Positions 8,130 to 20,331 of a stretch of DNA of 64,000 bases are shown piece after piece. The notes beneath the pieces were generated by a model. It worked only from the letters and a program-made list of their open reading frames with translations, was not told where the DNA came from and searched no databases. Positions within the stretch are counted from its first letter, which is position 1. Each line of letters opens with the position of its first letter. The stretch is from Allodiplogaster sudhausi (Eukaryota > Nematoda > Chromadorea > Rhabditida > Diplogasteridae): positions 7,132,501-7,196,500 of the forward strand of contig CALZFC010000248.1 of NCBI GenBank assembly GCA_945643635.1, in the 5' to 3' direction. Both the position numbers and the translations under genes were made by a program.

Positions 8130-8215
8130 TATCCTTATTGCTGCTAGTATATATCATTCATATTAATGTCCCAGTTAATCGTTTTCAGGACTCTTTCGAA
8201 CTCATGCAGGTCTAA
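8130..8215 (+). pseudogene. Duplicated C-terminal fragment of the EGF/membrane gene
   Basis: Inverted copy of 5850-5935, carrying the last 28 codons and stop of the EGF/transmembrane gene on the + strand without its upstream exons. The single difference from the source (8150 versus 5915) changes a His codon to Tyr. There is no start, splice acceptor or membrane domain, so it is a non-functional duplicate. Confidence 0.7.
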
Positions 8216-9811
8216 GAAAAAGTCGAGATTCCACGTTTCCTGCTATTTCTTTTGTTATCAAACGTTGATGAAATAAAATTATTACTTGCGGCATTAAAGC
8301 TTTCGAAAAAAACAAAATGTTGAATTACTAACCAGTAAAATAACCTATTTAGACAAAATTTTTGTAAATTCATGAAACCAAACACGGGAAATCTGGAAAA
8401 TAAACATTTTTTCCACACTCAGTGTGCTGTGTGGAGCAGAATGATGTATTGGATGAGTAGGAAATATTCGTATTGCACGAAAAGTTGCAAAATGAGAAGC
8501 AGTCAGTTTTGACGCGACGGCCATTGGAAAATCGATACTGTGATTCGTGGGGACACTGTATCCAGATGTAAAGGAGATATTTTGTAGAGAATTTTGTCGC
8601 GTACAGAATAGTACAATTCACATTCTGTAGTCTTTGAAATTGTTGAAAATATAGCGATTCGAATAGTTTTAGGTCATTTTCTGTCTATGGTAGAAAAATC
8701 GCAAAATGCGTTTTTTTCATGGAAAACGATAGTCATGGAATTTTGAAATATAGGTTTTATGAAAAGAAAAACGCGCTGAATCGAATGAAGTGGTTCATTT
8801 TATGTTACAACAAGAATTTAACCCGTTCTTCCCGCATCCCTTGAATCGTTCATCTCCGAGGTGCCCCTATTTGAGTCTATTTTTGACAGCTTAGGGGACA
8901 TCCAGGCTAAACGAAAAGAAGATATGTTATACAGTTTTTAACGCTCTACAATTTGAGATATAGCACCCAAAACGTTTTGAGTATAAGGTATTCAACGGTC
9001 AAATTGAAATATTTAAAATAATTTTTCGATATGAAAATGAAATATTTTTCGAATGACGTCTAAAGGTCGTTTGTTTAGAATTCAATGGGAATGCTAATAA
9101 AAAAAAGAAAATTGAAAAACTTTGCTATTAAAGAAAGTTATGGCGAATTAGACTTTTTCCTTACTTTTGCATGCCTAGACAAGAAAAAATTTTTTATAAC
9201 AAAATTGATCTACTAATCTTGTTTACAGTGGGTATGGATACCCCTATTAAAATTTTGGATAACGGAATCGAAAAATTTTGCGCCGGGGCAGGCCCCCATT
9301 GAGGGCAGCTTGATCCTTACAGAGAGGCTCTCTTAAATGGATGCTGACATCATTGTTGACATGAGGTTAAATCTCGTGTTATCCTGCGTTTGCCTCATGT
9401 CAGTACCCTGAAGTTTGACCGGTTGAAGTGAACGTTGAACTTCTCTGTTAAACACTTTTATTCAAGGTTCGGAATTTGAGCTTTGAAAAACAGGTGAAAA
9501 GTTAGTTGTGTTTGCTAAGTGCAACTTATATATGTAAATATGTACATACATATATCATTGATGCAACCATCATTAAATTAAAGATAAGAAGCAGAAAGTG
9601 AGCCGAAGAAGCTGTAACAAAAGTGAACACTGCAATTCCGTTGTCATGCAAAGTGAACAAAGAGAGCACCATTTTGATAGCCCAAAATTTTGTTTGCCTC
9701 GTTTAATAACCGTCATTCAACCATTCTACGGAAGCCAGCTTGCATTCATAGCGACCGGGACTAGTACACTTTTGCAGCGTGTTAACGACGAGCCGTGGCA
9801 CTGGCAAGAGA
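8130..9811 (-). repeat. Right arm of the 1682-bp inverted duplication
   Basis: Reverse complement of 4254-5935 with one visible difference. Its outer end (caagaga, 9805-9811) runs directly into the satellite array. The three bases aga (9809-9811) also fit the satellite, where other monomers read ccagattcttttagac. The inner end at 8130 abuts unrelated sequence. Confidence 0.95.
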
Positions 9812-12800
9812 TTCTTTTAGACATGCCCCACAATACATTCGGGTTTAATATCTTTTAGTATGTCTCAACTTCGATGGTCATGGTCAAAAACCATCCATAA
9901 ACTAATTGCCTTATACACTTGAGGATTTTTTTTAAGTATTACAGGCGTAATCTACGCAAGATTCTTTGAAACATGCCCCACAATACATTCGGGTTTAATA
10001 TCTTTTAGTATGTCTCAACCTCGATGGTCATTGTCAAAAACCATCCATAAACTAATTGCCTTATACACTTGAGGATTATGTTTTTTAAGTATTACAGGCG
10101 TAATCTACGCAGGATTCTTTGACACATGCCCCACAATACATTCGGGTTTAATATCTTTTAGTACGTCTCAACTTCGATGGTCATGGTCAAAAACCATCCA
10201 TAAACTAATTGCCTTATACACTTGAGGTTTTTTTAAAAGTATTACAGGCGTAATCTACGCAAGATTCTTTGACACATGCCCCACAATACATTCGGGTTTA
10301 ATATCTTTTAGTATGTCTCAACCTCGATGGTCATTGTCAAAAACCATCCATAAACTAATTGCATCCATAAACTAATTGCCTTATACGCTTGAGGATTATG
10401 CTTTTAAGTATTACAGGCGTAATCTACGCAAAATTCTTTGACACATGCCCCACAATACATTCGGGTTTAATATCTTTTAGTATGTCTCAACTTCGATGGT
10501 CATGGTCAAAAACCATCCATAAACTAATTGCCTTATACACTTGAGGATTATGTTTTTAAGTATTACAGGCGTAATCTACGCCAGATTCTTTTAGACATGC
10601 CCCACAATACATTCGGGTTTAATATCTTTTAGTATGTCTCAACTTCGATGGTCATGGTCAAAAACCATCCATAAACTAATTGCCTTATACACTTGAGGAT
10701 TTTTTTTAAGTATTACAGGCGTAATCTACGCAAGATTCTTTGAAACATGCCCCACAATACATTCGGGTTTAATATCTTTTAGTATGTCTCAACCTCGATG
10801 GTCATTGTCAAAAACCATCCATAAACTAATTGCCTTATACACTTGAGGATTATGTTTTTTAAGTATTACAGGCGTAATCTACGCAGGATTCTTTGACACA
10901 TGCCCCACAATACATTCGGGTTTAATATCTTTTAGTACGTCTCAACTTCGATGGTCATGGTCAAAAACCATCCATAAACTAATTGCCTTATACACTTGAG
11001 GTTTTTTTAAAAGTATTACAGGCGTAATCTACGCAAGATTCTTTGACACATGCCCCACAATACATTCGGGTTTAATATCTTTTAGTATGTCTCAACCTCG
11101 ATGGTCATTGTCAAAAACCATCCATAAACTAATTGCATCCATAAACTAATTGCCTTATACGCTTGATGATTATGCTTTTAAGTATTACAGGCGTAATCTA
11201 CGCAAAATTCTTTGACACATGCCCCACAATACATTCGGGTTTAATATCTTTTAGTATGTCTCAACTTCGATGGTCATGGTCAAAAACCATCCATAAACTA
11301 ATTGCCTTATACACTTGAGGATTATGTTTTTAAGTATTACAGGCGTAATCTACGCCAGATTCTTTTAGACATGCCCCACAATACATTCGGGTTTAATATC
11401 TTTTAGTATGTCTCAACTTCGATGGTCATGGTCAAAAACCATCCATAAACTAATTGCCTTATACACTTGAGGATTTTTTAAAGTATTACAGGCGTAATCT
11501 ACGCAAGATTCTTTGAAACATGCCCCACAATACATTCGGGTTTAATATCTTTTAGTATGTCTCAACTTCGATGGTCATGGTCAAAAACCATCCATAAACT
11601 AATTGCCTTATACACTTGAGGATTTTTTTAAGTATTACAGGCGTAATCTACGCAAGATTCTTTGAAACATGCCCCACAATACATTCGGGTTTAATATCTT
11701 TTAGTATGTCTCAACCTCGATGGTCATTGTCAAAAACCATCCATAAACTAATTGCATCCATAAACTAATTGCCTTATACGCTTGAGGATTATGCTTTTAA
11801 GTATTACAGGCGTAATCTACGCAAAATTCTTTGACACATGCCCCACAATACATTCGGGTTTAATATCTTTTAGTATGTCTCAACTTCGATGGTCATGGTC
11901 AAAAACCATCCATAAACTAATTGCCTTATACGCTTGAGGATTATGTTTTTAAGTATTACATGCGTAATCTACGCAAAATTCTTTGACACATGCCCCACAA
12001 TACATTCGGGTTTAATATCTTTTTGTATGTCTCAACTTCGATGGTCATGGTCAAAAACCATCAATAAACTAATTGCCTTATACACTTGAGGATTATGTTT
12101 TTTAAGTATTACAGGCGTAATCTACGCAGGATTCTTTGACACATGCCCCACAATACATTCGGGTTTAATATCTTTTAGTACGTCTCAACTTCGATGGTCA
12201 TGGTCAAAAACCATCCATAAACTAATTGCCTTATACACTTGAGGTTTTTTTAAAAGTATTACAGGCGTAATCTACGCAAGATTCTTTGACACATGCCCCA
12301 CAATACATTCGGGTTTAATATCTTTTAGTATGTCTCAACCTCGATGGTCATTGTCAAAAACCATCCATAAACTAATTGCATCCATAAACTAATTGCCTTA
12401 TACGCTTGAGGATTATGCTTTTAAGTATTACAGGCGTAATCTACGCAAAATTCTTTGACACATGCCCCACAATACATTCGGGTTTAATATCTTTTAGTAT
12501 GTCTCAACTTCGATGGTCATGGTCAAAAACCATCCATAAACTAATTGCCTTATACACTTGAGGATTATGTTTTTAAGTATTACAGGCGTAATCTACGCCA
12601 GATTCTTTTAGACATGACCCACAATACATTCGGGTTTAATATCTTTTAGTATGTCTCAACTTCGATGGTCATGGTCAAAAACCATCCATAAACTAATTGC
12701 CTTATACACTTGAGGATTTTTTAAAGTATTACAGGCGTAATCTACGCAAGATTCTTTGAAACATGCCCCACAATACATTCGGGTTTAATATCTTTTAGTA

Positions 12801-15800
12801 TGTCTCAACTTCGATGGTCATGGTCAAAAACCATCCATAAACTAATTGCCTTATACACTTGAGGATTTTTTTTAAGTATTACAGGCGTAATCTACGCAAG
12901 ATTCTTTGAAACATGCCCCACAATACATTCGGGTTTAATATCTTTTAGTATGTCTCAACCTCGATGGTCATTGTCAAAAACCATCCATAAACTAATTGCA
13001 TCCATAAACTAATTGCCTTATACGCTTGAGGATTATGCTTTTAAGTATTACAGGCGTAATCTACGCAAAATTCTTTGACACATGCCCCACAATACATTCG
13101 GGTTTAATATCTTTTAGTATGTCTCAACTTCGATGGTCATGGTCAAAAACCATCCATAAACTAATTGCCTTATACGCTTGAGGATTATGTTTTTAAGTAT
13201 TACATGCGTAATCTACGCAAAATTCTTTGACACATGCCCCACAATACATTCGGGTTTAATATCTTTTTGTATGTCTCAACTTCGATGGTCATGGTCAAAA
13301 ACCATCAATAAACTAATTGCCTTATACACTTGAGGATTATGTTTTTAAGTATTACAGGCGTAATCTACGCAGGATTCTTTGACACATGCCCCACAATACA
13401 TTCGGGTTTAATATCTTTTAGTACGTCTCAACTTCGATGGTCATGGTCAAAAACCATCCATAAACTAATTGCCTTATACACTTGAGGTTTTTTTAAAAGT
13501 ATTACAGGCGTAATCTACGCAAGATTCTTTGACACATGCCCCACAATACATTCGGGTTTAATATCTTTTAGTATGTCTCAACCTCGATGGTCATTGTCAA
13601 AAACCATCCATAAACTAATTGCATCCATAAACTAATTGCCTTATACGCTTGAGGATTATGCTTTTAAGTATTACAGGCGTAATCTACGCAAAATTCTTTG
13701 ACACATGCCCCACAATACATTCGGGTTTAATATCTTTTAGTATGTCTCAACTTCGATGGTCATGGTCAAAAACCATCCATAAACTAATTGCCTTATACAC
13801 TTGAGGATTATGTTTTTAAGTATTACAGGCGTAATCTACGCCAGATTCTTTTAGACATGCCCCACAATACATTCGGTTTAATATCTTTTAGTATGTCTCA
13901 ACTTCGATGGTCATGGTCAAAAACCATCCATAAACTAATTGCCTTATACACTTGAGGATTTTTTAAGTATTACAGGCGTAATCTACGCAAGATTCTTTGA
14001 AACATGCCCCACAATACATTCGGGTTTAATATCTTTTAGTATGTCTCAACTTCGATGGTCATGGTCAAAAACCATCCATAAACTAATTGCCTTATACACT
14101 TGAGGATTTTTTTAAGTATTACAGGCGTAATCTACGCAAGATTCTTTGAAACATGCCCCACAATACATTCGGGTTTAATATCTTTTAGTATGTCTCAACC
14201 TCGATGGTCATTGTCAAAAACCATCCATAAACTAATTGCATCCATAAACTAATTGCCTTATACGCTTGAGGATTATGCTTTTAAGTATTACAGGCGTAAT
14301 CTACGCAAAATTCTTTGACACATGCCCCACAATACATTCGGGTTTAATATCTTTTAGTATGTCTCAACTTCGATGGTCATGGTCAAAAACCATCCATAAA
14401 CTAATTGCCTTATACGCTTGAGGATTATGTTTTTAAGTATTACATGCGTAATCTACGCAAAATTCTTTGACACATGCCCCACAATACATTCGGGTTTAAT
14501 ATCTTTTTGTATGTCTCAACTTCGATGGTCATGGTCAAAAACCATCAATAAACTAATTGCCTTATACACTTGAGGATTATGTTTTTAAGTATTACAGGCG
14601 TAATCTACGCAGGATTCTTTGACACATGCCCCACAATACATTCGGGTTTAATATCTTTTAGTACGTCTCAACTTCGATGGTCATGGTCAAAAACCATCCA
14701 TAAACTAATTGCCTTATACACTTGAGGTTTTTTTAAAAGTATTACAGGCGTAATCTACGCAAGATTCTTTGAAACATGCCCCACAATACATTCGGGTTTA
14801 ATATCTTTTAGTATGTCTCAACCTCGATGGTCATTGTCAAAAACCATCCATAAACTAATTGCCTTATACACTTGAGGATTATGTTTTTTAAGTATTACAG
14901 GCGTAATCTACGCAGGATTCTTTGACACATGCCCCACAATACATTCGGGTTTAATATCTTTTAGTACGTCTCAACTTCGATGGTCATGGTCAAAAACCAT
15001 CCATAAACTAATTGCCTTATACACTTGAGGTTTTTTTAAAAGTATTACAGGCGTAATCTACGCAAGATTCTTTGACACATGCCCCACAATACATTCGTGT
15101 TTAATATCTTTTAGTATGTCTCAACCTCGATGGTCATTGTCAAAAACCATCCATAAACTAATTGCATCCATAAACTAATTGCCTTATACGCTTGAGGATT
15201 ATGCTTTTAAGTATTACAGGCGTAATCTACGCAAAATTCTTTGACACATGCCCCACAATACATTCGGGTTTAATATCTTTTAGTATGTCTCAACTTCGAT
15301 GGTCATGGTCAAAAACCATCCATAAACTAATTGCCTTATACACTTGAGGATTATGTTTTTAAGTATTACAGGCGTAATCTACGCCAGATTCTTTTAGACA
15401 TGCCCCACAATACATTCGGGTTTAATATCTTTTAGTATGTCTCAACTTCGATGGTCATGGTCAAAAACCATCCATAAACTAATTGCCTTATACACTTGAG
15501 GATTTTTTAAAGTATTACAGGCGTAATCTACGCAAGATTCTTTGAAACATGCCCCACAATACATTCGGGTTTAATATCTTTTAGTATGTCTCAACTTCGA
15601 TGGTCATGGTCAAAAACCATCCATAAACTAATTGCCTTATACACTTGAGGATTTTTTTAAGTATTACAGGCGTAATCTACGCAAGATTCTTTGAAACATG
15701 CCCCACAATACATTCGGGTTTAATATCTTTTAGTATGTCTCAACCTCGATGGTCATTGTCAAAAACCATCCATAAACTAATTGCATCCATAAACTAATTG

Positions 15801-18800
15801 CCTTATACGCTTGAGGATTATGCTTTTAAGTATTACAGGCGTAATCTACGCAAAATTCTTTGACACATGCCCCACAATACATTCGGGTTTAATATCTTTT
15901 AGTATGTCTCAACTTCGATGGTCATGGTCAAAAACCATCCATAAACTAATTGCCTTATACGCTTGAGGATTATGTTTTTAAGTATTACATGCGTAATCTA
16001 CGCAAAATTCTTTGACACATGCCCCACAATACATTCGGGTTTAATATCTTTTGTATGTCTCAACTTCGATGGTCATGGTCAAAAACCATCAATAAACTAA
16101 TTGCCTTATACACTTGAGGATTATGTTTTTTAAGTATTACAGGCGTAATCTACGCAGGATTCTTTGACACATGCCCCACAATACATTCGGGTTTAATATC
16201 TTTTAGTACGTCTCAACTTCGATGGTCATGGTCAAAAACCATCCATAAACTAATTGCCTTATACACTTGAGGTTTTTTTAAAAGTATTACAGGCGTAATC
16301 TACGCAAGATTCTTTGACACATGCCCCACAATACATTCGGGTTTAATATCTTTTAGTATGTCTCAACCTCGATGGTCATTGTCAAAAACCATCCATAAAC
16401 TAATTGCATCCATAAACTAATTGCCTTATACGCTTGAGGATTATGCTTTTAAGTATTACAGGCGTAATCTACGCAAAATTCTTTGACACATGCCCCACAA
16501 TACATTCGGGTTTAATATCTTTTAGTATGTCTCAACTTCGATGGTCATGGTCAAAAACCATCCATAAACTAATTGCCTTATACACTTGAGGATTATGTTT
16601 TTAAGTATTACAGGCGTAATCTACGCCAGATTCTTTTAGACATGCCCCACAATACATTCGGGTTTAATATCTTTTAGTATGTCTCAACTTCGATGGTCAT
16701 GGTCAAAAACCATCCATAAACTAATTGCCTTATACACTTGAGGATTTTTTAAAGTATTACAGGCGTAATCTACGCAAGATTCTTTGAAACATGCCCCACA
16801 ATACATTCGGGTTTAATATCTTTTAGTATGTCTCAACTTCGATGGTCATGGTCAAAAACCATCCATAAACTAATTGCCTTATACACTTGAGGATTTTTTT
16901 AAGTATTACAGGCGTAATCTACGCAAGATTCTTTGAAACATGCCCCACAATACATTCGGGTTTAATATCTTTTAGTATGTCTCAACCTCGATGGTCATTG
17001 TCAAAAACCATCCATAAACTAATTGCATCCATAAACTAATTGCCTTATACGCTTGAGGATTATGCTTTTAAGTATTACAGGCGTAATCTACGCAAAATTC
17101 TTTGACACATGCCCCACAATACATTCGGGTTTAATATCTTTTAGTATGTCTCAACTTCGATGGTCATGGTCAAAAACCATCCATAAACTAATTGCCTTAT
17201 ACGCTTGAGGATTATGTTTTTAAGTATTACATGCGTAATCTACGCAAAATTCTTTGACACATGCCCCACAATACATTCGGGTTTAATATCTTTTTGTATG
17301 TCTCAACTTCGATGGTCATGGTCAAAAACCATCAATAAACTAATTGCCTTATACACTTGAGGATTATGTTTTTTTAAGTATTACAGGCGTAATCTACGCA
17401 GGATTCTTTGACACATGCCCCACAATACATTCGGGTTTAATATCTTTTAGTACGTCTCAACTTCGATGGTCATGGTCAAAAACCATCCATAAACTAATTG
17501 CCTTATACACTTGAGGTTTTTTTAAAAGTATTACAGGCGTAATCTACGCAAGATTCTTTGACACATGCCCCACAATACATTCGGGTTTAATATCTTTTAG
17601 TATGTCTCAACCTCGATGGTCATTGTCAAAAACCATCCATAAACTAATTGCATCCATAAACTAATTGCCTTATACTTGAGGATTATGCTTTTAAGTATTA
17701 CAGGCGTAATCTACGCAAAATTCTTTGACACATGCCCCACAATACATTCGGGTTTAATATCTTTTAGTATGTCTCAACTTCGATGGTCATGGTCAAAAAC
17801 CATCCATAAACTAATTGCCTTATACACTTGAGGATTATGTTTTTAAGTATTACAGGCGTAATCTACGCCAGATTCTTTTAGACATGACCCACAATACATT
17901 CGGGTTTAATATCTTTTAGTATGTCTCAACTTCGATGGTCATGGTCAAAAACCATCCATAAACTAATTGCCTTATACACTTGAGGATTTTTTAAAGTATT
18001 ACAGGCGTAATCTACGCAAGATTCTTTGAAACATGCCCCACAATACATTCGGGTTTAATATCTTTTAGTATGTCTCAACTTCGATGGTCATGGTCAAAAA
18101 CCATCCATAAACTAATTGCCTTATACACTTGAGGATTTTTTTTAAGTATTACAGGCGTAATCTACGCAAGATTCTTTGAAACATGCCCCACAATACATTC
18201 GGGTTTAATATCTTTTAGTATGTCTCAACCTCGATGGTCATTGTCAAAAACCATCCATAAACTAATTGCATCCATAAACTAATTGCCTTATACGCTTGAG
18301 GATTATGCTTTTAAGTATTACAGGCGTAATCTACGCAAAATTCTTTGACACATGCCCCACAATACATTCGGGTTTAATATCTTTTAGTATGTCTCAACTT
18401 CGATGGTCATGGTCAAAAACCATCCATAAACTAATTGCCTTATACGCTTGAGGATTATGTTTTTAAGTATTACATGCGTAATCTACGCAAAATTCTTTGA
18501 CACATGCCCCACAATACATTCGGGTTTAATATCTTTTTGTATGTCTCAACTTCGATGGTCATGGTCAAAAACCATCAATAAACTAATTGCCTTATACACT
18601 TGAGGATTATGTTTTTAAGTATTACAGGCGTAATCTACGCAGGATTCTTTGACACATGCCCCACAATACATTCGGGTTTAATATCTTTTAGTACGTCTCA
18701 ACTTCGATGGTCATGGTCAAAAACCATCCATAAACTAATTGCCTTATACACTTGAGGTTTTTTTAAAAGTATTACAGGCGTAATCTACGCAAGATTCTTT

Positions 18801-20331
18801 GACACATGCCCCACAATACATTCGGGTTTAATATCTTTTAGTATGTCTCAACCTCGATGGTCATTGTCAAAAACCATCCATAAACTAATTGCATTATAAT
18901 TGCCTTATACGCTTGAGGATTATGCTTTTAAGTATTACAGGCGTAATCTACGCAAAATTCTTTGACACATGCCCCACAATACATTCGGGTTTAATATCTT
19001 TTAGTATGTCTCAACTTCGATGGTCATGGTCAAAAACCATCCATAAACTAATTGCCTTATACACTTGAGGATTATGTTTTTAAGTATTACAGGCGTAATC
19101 TACGCCAGATTCTTTTAGACATGCCCCACAATACATTCGGTTTAATATCTTTTAGTATGTCTCAACTTCGATGGTCATGGTCAAAAACCATCCATAAACT
19201 AATTGCCTTATACACTTGAGGATTTTTTAAGTATTACAGGCGTAATCTACGCAAGATTCTTTGAAACATGCCCCACAATACATTCGGGTTTAATATCTTT
19301 TAGTATGTCTCAACTTCGATGGTCATGGTCAAAAACCATCCATAAACTAATTGCCTTATACACTTGAGGATTTTTTTAAGTATTACAGGCGTAATCTACG
19401 CAAGATTCTTTGAAACATGCCCCACAATACATTCGGGTTTAATATCTTTTAGTATGTCTCAACCTCGATGGTCATTGTCAAAAACCATCCATAAACTAAT
19501 TGCATCCATAAACTAATTGCCTTATACGCTTGAGGATTATGCTTTTAAGTATTACAGGCGTAATCTACGCAAAATTCTTTGACACATGCCCCACAATACA
19601 TTCGGGTTTAATATCTTTTAGTATGTCTCAACTTCGATGGTCATGGTCAAAAACCATCCATAAACTAATTGCCTTATACACTTGAGGATTATGTTTTTAA
19701 GTATTACAGGCGTAATCTACGCAAAATTCTTTGACACATGCCCCACAATACATTCGGGTTTAATATCTTTTAGTATGTCTCAACTTCGATGGTCATGGTC
19801 AAAAACCATCAATAAACTAATTGCCTTATACACTTGAGGATTATGTTTTTAAGTATTACAGGCGTAATCTACGCAGGATTCTTTGACACATGCCCCACAA
19901 TACATTCGGGTTTAATATCTTTTAGTATGTCTCAACTTCGATGGTCATGGTCAAAAACCATCCATAAACTAATTGCCTTATACACTTGAGGTTTTTTTAA
20001 AGTATTACAGGCGTAATCTACGCAAGATTCTTTGACACATGCCCCACAATACATTCGGGTTTAATATCTTTTAGTATGTCTCAACTTCGATGGTCATGGT
20101 CAAAAACCATCCATAAACTAATTGCCTTATACATACTTGAGGATTATGCTTTTAAGTATTACAGGCGTAATCTACGCAAAATTCTTTGACACATGCCCCA
20201 CAATACATTCGGGTTTAATATCTTTTAGTATGTCTCAACTTCGATGGTCATGGTCAAAAACCATCCATAAACTAATTGCCTTATACGCTTGAGGATTATG
20301 TTTTTAAGTATTACAGGCGTAATCTACGCAA
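9810..20331 (+). repeat. Satellite edge zone with higher-order repeat units
   Basis: Monomer types recur in fixed order. Type a has cttttagac; b has gaaac + cctcg + attgtc; c has tacgtctc and ggtttttttaaaag; d has cctcg plus a 17-bp internal duplication; e starts aattc and ends acgcc; f has gaaac + cttcg; g has gaaac + cctcg + the 17-bp duplication; h has acatgcgtaatc; i has tctttttgt and ccatcaataaac. Units start at the type a monomers: 9810 and 10584 (abcde, 774 bp each); 11358 and 12601 (afghicde, 1243 bp); 13844 (afghicbcde, 1543 bp); 15387 and 16629 (1242 bp); 17871 (1237 bp); 19108-20331 (1224 bp, same order, but several diagnostic bases reverted to consensus). Confidence 0.93.
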
